The notes under the pieces: model-generated
What the model saw: only the letters and a program-made list of their open reading frames with translations
The model's database searches: none
What the model was told of the DNA's origin: nothing
Source: Niastella sp. OAS944
GTDB lineage: Bacteria; Bacteroidota; Bacteroidia; Chitinophagales; Chitinophagaceae
Assembly: GCA_024809215.1 (NCBI GenBank)
Contig: JANUBW010000001.1
Coordinates: 2,460,841 to 2,524,840 of the forward strand
Direction of reading: 5' to 3'
Length of the DNA: 64,000 bases
Shown: positions 52,778-61,516 of the stretch, piece by piece
How the letters are laid out: every line of letters begins with the position of its first letter
How positions within the stretch are numbered: the stretch's first letter is position 1
Made by a program: the position numbers and the translations under genes

Positions 52778-53974
52778 TTAGAGCCCTTCATACACAATGG
52801 CGCCCCCCTGCCCTACTCCTACACACATGGTAGCAAGCCCGTATTTGGCGCCCCGCTTTTTCATTTCATGCACCAGCGTAGCAGATATACGAACACCGCT
52901 GCAACCCAGCGGGTGGCCAATGGCAATGGAGCCACCATTCACATTTACTTTGTTAGCATCCAGCTTCAGGTCCTGCATACAGGCAATTGATTGGGCGGCA
53001 AAAGCTTCATTCAATTCAATCAGGTCGAGGTCGGCAGCTGTTAGCCCTGCCCGTTGTAATGCCTTTTGGCTGGCCGGCACTGGGCCAATACCCATAATGG
53101 CCGGATCAACGCCGGCAACGGCCATCGAAACTATACGGGCCAGGGGTTTAAGGTTATATTTCTGCACCGCCTCTTCACTGGCCAGCAACATGGCGGCAGC
53201 GCCATCATTGATGCCCGATGAATTACCAGCGGTAACGGTGCCATCTTTTATAAACGCCGGACGTAATGAACTTAGCTTTTCAAGCGAAGTACTGCGTGGT
53301 GGTTCGTCTTTTTCAAGAAAGATCTTTTCATCCTTACCACCAAAGATCTCTACCCCACTGATCTCTTCTTTCCATCTGCCTTTGGCCAGCGCAGCAAAAT
53401 ATTTTTCCTGGCTTTGCAGGGCAAACTCATCCTGGGCCTGGCGACTTACGTTCCATTGTTTGGCAACGTTTTCGGCTGTTTCACCCATGGAGTAAGGGTA
53501 GTATTTATCGGTAAGTTTTTTATTGGGAAAACGCCAGCCAATGGTACTATCAACCATTTCGGGGGTACGATTCCAGGCGCCGGAAGATTTAAGTTGTACA
53601 AAAGGGGCGCGGGTCATGCTTTCTACACCACCGGCGATCATCAGATCACCATCGCTACACATGATAGCGCGGGAAGCATCCATAATAGCCTGTAAACCCG
53701 ATGCACATAAACGGTTTACGGTGTTACCGGGTACGGTTACAGGTAAACCAGCCAACAGGGCCGCCATGCGAGCCACATTGCGGTTGTCTTCCCCCGCCTG
53801 GTTGGCATCGCCGGCAATTACATCTTCAATAGCATTTACATCTATGGAGGCGTTGCGTTGTAGTAATGATCTTATCACATGGGCCAGCAAGTCGTCGGGA
53901 CGAATAGTACTTAATGCGCCACCATATTTGCCTATAGGTGTTCTAACCGCATCTATGACATATACTTTCTTCAT
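52778..53974 (-). CDS. Acetyl-CoA acyltransferase (3-oxoadipyl-CoA thiolase-like)
   Basis: 398 residues of the thiolase fold. Nucleophile Cys90 is in NRLCASGLQAI, His354 in AIGHPLGCSGVR and Cys384 in MCVGVGQGG. The run GDANQAGEDNRNVARMA matches PcaF/PaaJ 3-oxoadipyl-CoA thiolases more than fatty-acid FadA. No other aromatic-degradation gene is near, so general beta-oxidation use remains possible. Confidence 0.9.
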   Translation of the reverse strand: MKKVYVIDAVRTPIGKYGGALSTIRPDDLLAHVIRSLLQRNASIDVNAIEDVIAGDANQAGEDNRNVARMAALLAGLPVTVPGNTVNRLCASGLQAIMDASRAIMCSDGDLMIAGGVESMTRAPFVQLKSSGAWNRTPEMVDSTIGWRFPNKKLTDKYYPYSMGETAENVAKQWNVSRQAQDEFALQSQEKYFAALAKGRWKEEISGVEIFGGKDEKIFLEKDEPPRSTSLEKLSSLRPAFIKDGTVTAGNSSGINDGAAAMLLASEEAVQKYNLKPLARIVSMAVAGVDPAIMGIGPVPASQKALQRAGLTAADLDLIELNEAFAAQSIACMQDLKLDANKVNVNGGSIAIGHPLGCSGVRISATLVHEMKKRGAKYGLATMCVGVGQGGAIVYEGL

Positions 53975-54135
53975 ATAGTTTTGTTATTTGAGCTCGTATT
54001 TTGCGTTCGCAAAGTAAGATTTTATTAAAAACTTTAGTTATTAAAACAAATACAGGCACTTAGGCAACCAAATTTCCTCTAACTATTTATGAAGAACTTA
54101 CTTTACCGCATCTACATACCAAACCCTTTTGGCAT

Positions 54136-54945
54136 ATGGCAAAACATATAGCTTTATTATCATTTATCTGCCTGTTGCTTTCATGCAGTGATCACAATAA
54201 ACCTGACTATGCCAGCCTGATAAAAGGCGATTGGCTGGGTCAAAAAACAAGCGAAGGTTTTGAACATGATCAAACTGAGTTTTTATCGTTTGAAGATTCC
54301 GTGTGCCGTACCCCTTATACGTTTGATGCTATAAAATATGAAATTGAGAAAGACACTTTATACCTGCTAAGCGAAGAAGATAAAGCAAGGGGGCGGAATA
54401 AATTTACCATTGTAAAACTCACTGCAGATTCCCTCGTTTTATTATCAGGAAAAAAACAGCAGAACACCATAAAATATTCCAAAATACATTCTCACAATAA
54501 CATTACTCCTACCACTATCTATTTTGCCGATCCCAAAAGGTACCTTGAAATAGACAGCAACCGGAATATTCGCGTTTATGACCTGGGGCAAAGCGAAATA
54601 AACACAGGCTATAAAGGTACGCTTGATAAAGATGTATATAACTCTATTTTGAATAAGGTCAGAAACCTACCGGTTGATTCTTTAAAAGAAAACTATGCAG
54701 CCTCCTTGTGCTGTAATGGATTTTCCTTTGCTGTTGCCATTAAGCATGGCAATACGATCACCCGTTCAATTGCTTGTGGTAACGACCAGGAGCCAAATGA
54801 ATTACATCTACTATTTGCCCAATTATTACACTTACCTCGGGAAGTTAGCTTACAGCCCGACTCTTCAGTAAATTGGGAGAATTATGCTCTGGCGCCGTTT
54901 TATACAGATAGTGTCATAATGATGCCACCTAAAATTGTTAAATAA
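54136..54945 (+). CDS. Hypothetical lipoprotein
   Basis: 269 residues with a lipoprotein signal (MAKHIALLSFICLLLSC, lipidation at Cys17). The N-terminal half looks lipocalin-like (LIKGDWLGQKTSEGF, beta-rich). The second half (from about 130) resembles DUF6438-type domains (YFADPKRYLEIDSN, AASLCCNGFSFAV); this assignment is tentative. It is apparently monocistronic. Confidence 0.75.
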   Translation: MAKHIALLSFICLLLSCSDHNKPDYASLIKGDWLGQKTSEGFEHDQTEFLSFEDSVCRTPYTFDAIKYEIEKDTLYLLSEEDKARGRNKFTIVKLTADSLVLLSGKKQQNTIKYSKIHSHNNITPTTIYFADPKRYLEIDSNRNIRVYDLGQSEINTGYKGTLDKDVYNSILNKVRNLPVDSLKENYAASLCCNGFSFAVAIKHGNTITRSIACGNDQEPNELHLLFAQLLHLPREVSLQPDSSVNWENYALAPFYTDSVIMMPPKIVK

Positions 54946-54963
54946 CGATCCTAACCTTACACA

Positions 54964-55083
54964 TTGAAACACCTTGTATCATTAGCAATCCTGTGTATCT
55001 TTTTTTCCTTCCGCCCTCAATCAAAAAGGAAGATTAACAAACCACATACAATTGACATTCAAGAAAATACCCTTATTAATTAA
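54964..55083 (+). CDS. Possible 39-residue exported peptide
   Basis: TTG-started frame with a signal-like start (MKHLVSLAILCIFFSFRP), a short basic middle (SKRKINKP) and a TAA stop. It begins 18 nt after the preceding lipoprotein stop and resembles that protein's start (MAKHIALLSFI). It may be a remnant of a duplicated lipoprotein gene or a real small protein. Evidence is weak. Confidence 0.3.
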   Translation: MKHLVSLAILCIFFSFRPQSKRKINKPHTIDIQENTLIN

Positions 55084-55124
55084 AGCTGGTAAACACATCA
55101 TTAGCTAATCCGCTACCACATTTG

Positions 55125-55132
55125 TACCTTTG
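55125..55132 (+). promoter_or_regulatory. -7 element for rlmN
   Basis: TACCTTTG ends 4 nt before the rlmN ATG at 55137, so a leaderless message is predicted. The -33 TTG is not clear. Confidence 0.45.
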
Positions 55133-55136
55133 CACC

Positions 55137-56189
55137 ATGTTAAAAACGGCGAACAAGAACATAAGGCAGCTAAGCCTCAGTGAGTTAGAACAATATTTTG
55201 AAACCCTGGGCGAGAAGAAATTCCGCGCCAAACAGGTGTACGAGTGGATCTGGCTGAAACAGGCCCATTCTTTTGAGGCGATGACCAACCTTAGCAAGGA
55301 CCTGCGCGCCAAGCTGACCGAAAATTTTTCTTTGCCGGCTTTAACCGTTGACGCCACGCAATACTCTGCCGACGGTACTATAAAATCGCGTTTTCGCACC
55401 GTTGACAAACACCTGGTTGAAGGTGTGCTGATACCTACCGACGAACGCAAAACTGCCTGCGTTTCTTCTCAAATAGGCTGCTCGCTGAGCTGCAAATTCT
55501 GCGCTACCGGTTATATGGACCGCAAACGCAATCTTGAATTTGATGAGATCTACGATGAAGTAGTGCTTATTAACCAGCAATGCGAACGCGTATACAATAA
55601 AAAGCTAAGCAATATTGTGTTCATGGGCATGGGCGAACCCCTGCTGAATTACAAGAACGTAATGCATGCCATCGAGCGCATTACCTCACCCGACGGCCTG
55701 GGTATGAGCCCCCGCCGCATCACCGTTTCTACTGCTGGTGTTGCCAAAATGATAAAACAACTGGGCGATGATCAGGTACGTTTCAAACTGGCGCTGTCGC
55801 TGCATGCCGCCAATGATACCAAGCGCAATGAGATCATGCCAATTAATGAAACCAATAATCTTAAAGCGCTGATAGAGGCCCTGAACTATTTTTATAAGAA
55901 AACAGGGAACGAGATCACCTTCGAATATATTCTCTTCAAAGACTTCAACGATAGTATAAAGGATGCAGATGAACTGATAAAGATTTATCGTCAGGTGCCT
56001 GCCGACCTGGTGAACATCATCGAGTACAATCCCATTGATGCCGCCCGTTTCGAAAAACCCGAGGAAGAAAGGGTAAACGAGTTTATGGCTTACCTCGAAA
56101 AACATAAGGTAAACGCACGCTTACGCAGGAGTAGAGGTAAAGACATTGATGCTGCTTGCGGACAGCTTGCGAACAAAGATCAGCTGTAA
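55137..56189 (+). CDS. rlmN: 23S rRNA/tRNA adenine-C2 methyltransferase RlmN
   Basis: About 350 residues, radical SAM enzyme methylating A2503 of 23S rRNA and A37 of some tRNAs. The cluster motif is CSLSCKFCATGYM (CxxxCxxC), followed by VFMGMGEPLLNY and ITVSTAG. The methyl-carrying C-terminal Cys is in DIDAACGQL. The start is the ATG at 55137; the longer TTG frame overlaps the promoter. Confidence 0.96.
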   Translation: MLKTANKNIRQLSLSELEQYFETLGEKKFRAKQVYEWIWLKQAHSFEAMTNLSKDLRAKLTENFSLPALTVDATQYSADGTIKSRFRTVDKHLVEGVLIPTDERKTACVSSQIGCSLSCKFCATGYMDRKRNLEFDEIYDEVVLINQQCERVYNKKLSNIVFMGMGEPLLNYKNVMHAIERITSPDGLGMSPRRITVSTAGVAKMIKQLGDDQVRFKLALSLHAANDTKRNEIMPINETNNLKALIEALNYFYKKTGNEITFEYILFKDFNDSIKDADELIKIYRQVPADLVNIIEYNPIDAARFEKPEEERVNEFMAYLEKHKVNARLRRSRGKDIDAACGQLANKDQL

Positions 56190-56190
56190 C

Positions 56191-56961
56191 TTATTTTTTA
56201 AACTGGGAGAAAAGGTTGTCAAACGTAACAACTGCCCAAAGAGCGTGTGCGTCATCGAAATCTTTTCCGTTGGCCCGCTGCTGATATATATTGAGGTAGG
56301 CAAATGAAGTTTTGATATTCTTTACAACCTCCAGCGAAAAGCCGGCCGAGGCCCTGTTCTGGTCAAACATGTTTGCATTGTTCTTAACCGCTTTGCCAAA
56401 CTGCACCAACACTTCATCTCCAATAAAAAACGAAACCGGCTTGTCGTTGCGTAATATGCCTTTAACCGGCTTTTCTAACCGGGCCATATAACGTAATCGC
56501 CAGTTGGGTATATACACATCGTTGAAGTTTATATCTCGCCTGCGGTATTCAACAGTAAATCGGTTCGAAAAATTAACAACCCTGCCTTTTAACTCCTGCT
56601 CTAACCGGGCGCTGAACCTGAACTCCTTTACGCCAGGCGCATCAACATCTTCAGCTTTTGTAAGAAAAGCATAGGAGTCAAAATAACCAATAGGCGACAG
56701 ATATAACTTAAGGCTTTTATTGATCCTGTAGTTCAACCAAAACCATACACTATTATAATGAAGCGCACCAAAGATGCTCTTGTGCCCGGGTATGTTTTGC
56801 GTTCTTTTCTGCACAAACAGCTCCCACTTCCATTTGTCATTAATGCGGTCGGCCAAAATAACTCTGCCCCAGAATACGCCGTGTTGCCGGGTAGTTTGGC
56901 CAAAAGTTTTAATAGATACTACTGTGAATACTAATAGAATTAATTTCTTTCCCCTGTGCAT
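56191..56961 (-). CDS. DUF2490 family outer-membrane-like protein
   Basis: About 256 residues: signal peptide (LILLVFTVVSIKTFGQ), then amphipathic beta strands ending in aromatic residues (SVWFWLNYRINKSLKLYLSPIGY is a typical region), as in small beta-barrels. It belongs to DUF2490, function unknown. The ATG at 56961 lies 6 nt after a TAAATTTG promoter element; the longer TTG start overlaps it. It is convergent with rlmN, one base apart. Confidence 0.82.
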   Translation of the reverse strand: MHRGKKLILLVFTVVSIKTFGQTTRQHGVFWGRVILADRINDKWKWELFVQKRTQNIPGHKSIFGALHYNSVWFWLNYRINKSLKLYLSPIGYFDSYAFLTKAEDVDAPGVKEFRFSARLEQELKGRVVNFSNRFTVEYRRRDINFNDVYIPNWRLRYMARLEKPVKGILRNDKPVSFFIGDEVLVQFGKAVKNNANMFDQNRASAGFSLEVVKNIKTSFAYLNIYQQRANGKDFDDAHALWAVVTFDNLFSQFKK

Positions 56962-56967
56962 GATGCG

Positions 56968-56975
56968 CAAATTTA
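56968..56975 (-). promoter_or_regulatory. -7 element for the DUF2490 gene
   Basis: The minus strand reads TAAATTTG, 6 nt before the ATG: again a near-leaderless arrangement. No clear -33 TTG is seen at the right distance. Confidence 0.4.
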
Positions 56976-57151
56976 CCTTAACATTTTCACAACCCGTTCA
57001 TCCGGCAATTTTACCATCTACGAACAATTTCTTACAAGCATTAAACCCGCCGCCACGGCGGCCGTCTATGATTCTGTAAAAAGGATATTTTAACAAACCC
57101 TGCCGAAGGATAAAACCTTTACCCGGCATCTAAAAAGAAAAATCAGAAAAT

Positions 57152-57805
57152 ATGAAAAAAGCATTTATAGGATTGGCATTTGCCGCGTTGATAGCTACAG
57201 GTGCATTTGCACAGGATCAATCGAATGGCCTGGCAGAACGTCCTAAAGGCCATCACCGTGGTGGTGTGAATATGGAACAGCTGAACCTAACCGATCAGCA
57301 AAAGACCGAGATGAAGGCCATCAATGAAGATTACAAACAACAAATGACCGATCTGAAAAAGAGCGAGGACAAAATAACCGTTACAGAGTGGAAAAGCAAA
57401 ATGGCCACCATACGTAAAGACCATCACGAAAAAGTACAAAAAGTACTTACCGATGATCAAAAGGCGAGCCTGAAAAAGATGATGCATGAACGTAAGTTCG
57501 AAATGCATAAACACGGTGGCCGTCGTAACCTGGAACGTATGAAGAAAGAACTGAACCTTACCGATGACCAGGTTACCGCTTTAAAGAAGAACCATGAAAG
57601 CCTGGCACAAAAATTTAAAGCAATAAGAGAGGATAAGAACCTTACAGAAGATCAAAAGAAAGCTGAGCTGAAAGAATTTAAGAGACAACAGCACGAAAGC
57701 CTGAAATCGATCCTTTCTGCCGAGCAGTTACAAAAACTGGAACAGCAGAAGAAAGACCATAAAGGTCATAAACATCACGGGCAACAAACGCCTGTTCAAT
57801 CATAA
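57152..57805 (+). CDS. Spy/CpxP-like periplasmic protein
   Basis: 217 residues with a signal peptide (IGLAFAALIATGAFAQ). The rest is helical and highly charged, with repeated LTxxQ motifs: LNLTDQQKTEMK, VLTDDQKASLKK, LNLTDDQVTALKK, NLTEDQKKAELK. These are the signature of Spy-type periplasmic chaperones and metal-responsive relatives. The His-rich tail (HKGHKHHG) and internal HGGRR/HHRGG could bind metal. Confidence 0.85.
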   Translation: MKKAFIGLAFAALIATGAFAQDQSNGLAERPKGHHRGGVNMEQLNLTDQQKTEMKAINEDYKQQMTDLKKSEDKITVTEWKSKMATIRKDHHEKVQKVLTDDQKASLKKMMHERKFEMHKHGGRRNLERMKKELNLTDDQVTALKKNHESLAQKFKAIREDKNLTEDQKKAELKEFKRQQHESLKSILSAEQLQKLEQQKKDHKGHKHHGQQTPVQS

Positions 57806-57828
57806 AGGTTACGCTGTTATAATTGAGG

Positions 57829-57862
57829 CTCTCCCCCCACTAAGTCGGGGGAGAGTTTTTTT
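57829..57862 (+). terminator. Strong terminator after the Spy-like gene
   Basis: CTCTCCCCC pairs with GGGGGAGAG, followed by seven T. Confidence 0.92.
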
Positions 57863-57867
57863 ATTTG

Positions 57868-57875
57868 TACCTTTG
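57868..57875 (+). promoter_or_regulatory. -7 element for the pseudouridine synthase pair
   Basis: TACCTTTG matches the consensus, 37 nt before the ATG at 57913 and just after the terminator. Confidence 0.45.
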
Positions 57876-57912
57876 CCGTTCACTACTGTTGAAAAACAGC
57901 AAACTACTACAC

Positions 57913-59106
57913 ATGGCACAAGGATTTAAGAAATTTATGGGCAAAGGCGACAGCGGCGCCAAAAAGAAAGAACGCATCCGTCAGGAGAAGAAAAAGATCC
58001 GCAAAGAAACCAACGAATACTTCGAAAAGAAGAAACAGGAAGCCCGGGAAGCCCGCGCCCAGGGCCAGGCTGGTGGTTTTCAGTCTCAAAGAGGAAGAGA
58101 TGAACATGCAGGGAAAAGAGCCGAAAGCAGAGGCGCAGAGGCAAAAAGACCACAAGGCAAAGAGGCACCAAAGCAACGAGGCAACGAGAAAGCCACAAGC
58201 TTCAAGCCACAAGCCGCAAGTAATACGGCCAAAGGCCCAAAGCCAAATACAGGAAAAGCTCAAAAAGCGGGTACCCAACAACAAACCACAAACCATAAAC
58301 CACAAACTGCTAAATCGGGAACCCAACCGGAAACTGGTAACCAGAAACCGGCAACTGGGGTCATGCCTCTCAACAAATTCATCGCCCATGGGGGTATTTG
58401 TTCCCGTCGCGATGCAGTTGAGCTGGTAAAGGCAGGTAAGGTGATCGTAAACGGCCAAAAGATCCTTGAACCGGGGCATAAAGTATCTGACAAAGACGAT
58501 ATAAAAGTGAACGGTAAAAAGTTGTTCATTCGACGCAATCTCGTTTACATTTTACTTAACAAACCCAAAGACTTTCTCACTACTACCGAAGACCCGCAAG
58601 GCCGTAAAACGGTAATGGACATTATAAAAAACGCTACCGAAGAACGCGTATATCCCATTGGCCGGTTAGACCGTAACACCACTGGTGTGCTGTTACTCAC
58701 CAACGATGGCGAGCTGGCGCAAAAATTATCGCACCCCAGCTATGAAATAAAAAAGATCTACGAAGTAAAACTCGATAAGCCCCTTATAAAAAAGGATTTC
58801 GATACTATTCTGAATGGCATCACCCTCGAAGATGGTTTTGTTTCGCCCGACTCACTGGCTTATGCTGATTCAAAAGATAAAAGTGTTATCGGTATAGAGA
58901 TCCACAGCGGCCGAAACCGCATCGTTCGCCGCATATTTGAACATATGGGGTACGATGTTCGCAACCTCGACCGGGTTATGTATGCCAACCTCACCAAGAA
59001 AAATGTAGACAGAGGCAAATGGCGCTTCTTAACCGAAAAAGAAGTACGCCTGCTGAAATACCTGAACGCCTCTTATACAAAAAACAAAACCGTTACACGT
59101 GGTTAA
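57913..59106 (+). CDS. RluB/RsuA-family pseudouridine synthase with long repeat-derived N-terminal extension
   Basis: About 397 residues. The C-terminal 245 are a normal RsuA/RluB enzyme: an S4 domain (LNKFIAHGGICSRRDAVELV) and the catalytic domain (YPIGRLDRNTTGVLLLTNDGE, catalytic Asp in GRLDRNT, and SGRNRIVRRIFEHMGY). The first 150 are a Lys/Gln/Ala-rich disordered extension. Its DNA at 58190-58224 and 58279-58361 is a run of 7-nt words like the intergenic tracts. The ATG at 57913 is used; the TTG at 57865 overlaps the promoter. The downstream gene overlaps by 8 nt. Confidence 0.9.
   Translation: MAQGFKKFMGKGDSGAKKKERIRQEKKKIRKETNEYFEKKKQEAREARAQGQAGGFQSQRGRDEHAGKRAESRGAEAKRPQGKEAPKQRGNEKATSFKPQAASNTAKGPKPNTGKAQKAGTQQQTTNHKPQTAKSGTQPETGNQKPATGVMPLNKFIAHGGICSRRDAVELVKAGKVIVNGQKILEPGHKVSDKDDIKVNGKKLFIRRNLVYILLNKPKDFLTTTEDPQGRKTVMDIIKNATEERVYPIGRLDRNTTGVLLLTNDGELAQKLSHPSYEIKKIYEVKLDKPLIKKDFDTILNGITLEDGFVSPDSLAYADSKDKSVIGIEIHSGRNRIVRRIFEHMGYDVRNLDRVMYANLTKKNVDRGKWRFLTEKEVRLLKYLNASYTKNKTVTRG
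58279..58361. repeat. 7-nt tract inside a coding region
   Basis: CAACAAA, CCACAAA, CCATAAA, CCACAAA, CTGCTAA, ATCGGGA, a 6-nt step, then CCGGAAA, CTGGTAA, CCAGAAA, CCGGCAA, CTGGGGT. The words match two intergenic families (43.9 kb and 24.07/36.8 kb). They encode a Thr/Gln/Lys/Pro-rich linker. Confidence 0.8.
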
Positions 59107-59821
59107 AGTATCGCCGGAGATCATTTTAGAGAACGAACATTTTATTGTAATAAATAAACCGCCGGGCCTGTTAAGTATTCCCGATCGCGAGGGAAAAGAA
59201 ATTTCACTAAAACAACTGTTGCAACAGAAGTACGGTGAAATATTCACCGTTCACCGCCTCGATCGCGAAACCAGCGGCATCATTCTATTTGCCAAAGATG
59301 CGGAAACACATAAGTTCCTGTCGCAGGCATTTGAAGAAAGAACTGTAGAGAAGTACTATGTAGGTATTGTTACCGGCACCCTGCCCGATAAACAAAAGAC
59401 CATCGATGCCCCTATTACCGAAAACATGGTTAAACGGGGTGTTATGATCATTCATAAAAGAGGCAAACCCGCCATTACCGATTATACAGTGCTGGAAGAA
59501 TTTGGTAAATACTCATTCTTACAATTCCAGATACACACCGGCCGCACCCACCAGATAAGAGTGCATATGCAATACCTCGGTCACCCATTGGTGTGCGATG
59601 AATTGTATGGCGATGGGCTACCTATAAAGCTGTCATCATTCAAACGTAAAAATTATAACCTGTCGAAGAACGAGGAGGAAGAAAAACCCATTCTGGCAAG
59701 AACAGGTTTACATGCGCAACGTTTACATTTTACCGATATGCATGGTAAAGAGTATGATGTGCAGGCCGAAATGCCGAAGGATATGCGGGCGTTGTTGCAG
59801 CAGTTAAGAAAAAATAGTTAA
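59099..59821 (+). CDS. RluA-family pseudouridine synthase
   Basis: 240 residues, compact form without an S4 domain. The catalytic motif HRLDRETSGIILFAK holds the Asp. GRTHQIRVHMQYLGHPLVCD and ARTGLHAQRLHFTD are normal for the family. It starts at a GTG 8 nt inside the previous gene, so the two rRNA/tRNA-modifying enzymes are translationally linked. The RNA target cannot be read from sequence. Confidence 0.92.
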   Translation: MVKVSPEIILENEHFIVINKPPGLLSIPDREGKEISLKQLLQQKYGEIFTVHRLDRETSGIILFAKDAETHKFLSQAFEERTVEKYYVGIVTGTLPDKQKTIDAPITENMVKRGVMIIHKRGKPAITDYTVLEEFGKYSFLQFQIHTGRTHQIRVHMQYLGHPLVCDELYGDGLPIKLSSFKRKNYNLSKNEEEEKPILARTGLHAQRLHFTDMHGKEYDVQAEMPKDMRALLQQLRKNS

Positions 59822-60037
59822 CAAGTTAACAGGTTGACAAGTTAACAGGGTGGAATAATCGAAATTGTGACAAATAGAATGATTAGGTTTAAAAGATGAT
59901 AAAATTGATGGAGGTGATAAAGGGCTTTTGATTCGCCAACCAATTGCGCATAGGTCCTTTATCAACATCATAAACTCTTTCACCTTTTCAACTTGTATTT
60001 TCCTTGTCAACTTGTTAACGTATCAACCTGTCAACTA
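59817..60037. repeat. Two facing 8-nt tracts and a hairpin between convergent genes
   Basis: 59817-59848: GTTAACAA, GTTAACAG, GTTGACAA, GTTAACAG; the rluA-type stop codon (59819-59821) lies in the first unit. 60005-60036: TGTCAACT, TGTTAACG, TATCAACC, TGTCAACT; it runs into the amidohydrolase stop codon (60035-60037). The two tracts are inverted copies. Between them GATAAAGG (59916-59923) pairs with CCTTTATC (59956-59963), flanked by GATG/CATC, a probable two-way terminator. Confidence 0.8.
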
Positions 60038-61306
60038 CTTATAAACCACCCCATCCTTCATCACAAAAGTTACTTTACCCATAGCCTGAATATCTTTAAT
60101 AGGGTCTCCATCCACAGCAACAATATCGGCCCACTTTCCTTTTTCAATACTGCCTGTTTTATCTGCAATACCAATTAGGTCTGCAGCGGCAACAGTGGCC
60201 GATTGAATAGCTTCCATTGCGGGCATACCAGCCTCCACCATATATACAAATTCCAACCAGTTCTTACCATGAGCGTACACACCGGCATCGGTGCCAAAGG
60301 CGATCTTCACACCGGCCTTATATGCTTTACCAAAAGTGCTTTGTATTTTAGGACCAATGGCCAATGCTTTAGGCGTTACCAAGGCTGGGTAATAGCCGGG
60401 CTTTTTTGCTGAGTCTGCAACCGACCTACCTGCCGTGATCGTTGGTACATAATAAGTGCCGTGTTGTTTCATAAGCTGCATCACTTCCTCATCCATCAAC
60501 GTGCCATGCTCAATGCTGTTCACACCAGCCCTTACAGCCCGCTTCATAGCTTCGGCGCCATGGCAATGCGCAGCTATTTTAAAACCATTGTCACGGGCCG
60601 TTTCTACAATGGCTTTTATCTCTTCTTCGGTAAACTGCGGGTTCTCGCCACTCTTGGCAACGCTTAAAACGCCACCAGAAGCCGTTATTTTGATCAAATC
60701 GGCGCCATCCTTATAACGTTGCCTTACGGCCTTACGGCATTCGTCGGGCCCATTGGCCACGCCAGCCGCGGGGCCGGGGTCACCCATCAAATCGTTGCGA
60801 AAGCCATTGGTGGGGTCGGCATGGCCACCTGTAGTTGCAATAGACTTACCTGCTGTATATACACGGGGGCCTTTCGCCAGCTTTTTATTGATGGCATTCC
60901 TTAAAGAAATATTCACGCCCGTACCACCCAGGTCGCGTACTGTGGTAAACCCTGTCATTAAGGTACGCTCAGCAAATACCGCCGATTGAAAAGCATAGTC
61001 GGCCGGGTTGAAGGTAAAAGTTTCCATATACCGGGTGGGGCTTGTCTCATGCTCCAGGTGCACATGACAATCTATTAAACCGGGCATTACTGTTTTTGAC
61101 TTAAGATCAACCACCTTATCGGTACCGGCAGCTTTACTATAACCAGCCTGCACATCGGTAATGGTATTGCCTTCTATTATAATGGAATATTCGTTCAGTA
61201 CCAGTCCTTTGGTAACATCTATCAATTTTCCGCAGTGTAATATGGTGCGTTGTGAAAGCAGCAGCAATGGGCTGCAGATGAATAATATAAGCAGTAGTTT
61301 CTTCAT
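60035..61306 (-). CDS. Exported amidohydrolase-family protein
   Basis: 423 residues from the ATG at 61306, which starts a signal peptide (MKKLLLILFICSPLLLLSQ). The frame continues 37 codons upstream without protein-like character. Metal-dependent hydrolase with HxH in GLIDCHVHLEHE. Later ligands are AAHCHGAEAM, SIEHGTLM and FGTDAGVYAHG, and the C-terminal ADIVAVDGDPIKDI is typical. It is close to imidazolonepropionase-like and Xaa-Pro dipeptidase-type amidohydrolases; the substrate is unknown. Confidence 0.9.
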   Translation of the reverse strand: MKKLLLILFICSPLLLLSQRTILHCGKLIDVTKGLVLNEYSIIIEGNTITDVQAGYSKAAGTDKVVDLKSKTVMPGLIDCHVHLEHETSPTRYMETFTFNPADYAFQSAVFAERTLMTGFTTVRDLGGTGVNISLRNAINKKLAKGPRVYTAGKSIATTGGHADPTNGFRNDLMGDPGPAAGVANGPDECRKAVRQRYKDGADLIKITASGGVLSVAKSGENPQFTEEEIKAIVETARDNGFKIAAHCHGAEAMKRAVRAGVNSIEHGTLMDEEVMQLMKQHGTYYVPTITAGRSVADSAKKPGYYPALVTPKALAIGPKIQSTFGKAYKAGVKIAFGTDAGVYAHGKNWLEFVYMVEAGMPAMEAIQSATVAAADLIGIADKTGSIEKGKWADIVAVDGDPIKDIQAMGKVTFVMKDGVVYK

Positions 61307-61516
61307 GTGACGAATTTCTATGAAGATAAAACATTTAGGCGCCTCCATGACCATGAATAGAAAAAGAGCTGCCAAAATACCGGTAAACGACCAGCGCAGT
61401 AATGGTATTCCCTGCATCAGATTTAAGGTTTATAGATTATAAGCGAAAACTAACACCCATAAGAAATGACTTTAATGGCAGTACACCGTTTCTTCACGTA
61501 AAACCATCTAAACCCC

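Noticed and set aside
52797-53495. 232-residue plus-strand ORF
   Set aside because: It is antisense to the thiolase gene.
57907-58479. 190-residue minus-strand ORF
   Set aside because: It is antisense to the low-complexity N-terminus of the pseudouridine synthase; Leu/Phe/Cys-rich runs follow from the repeats.
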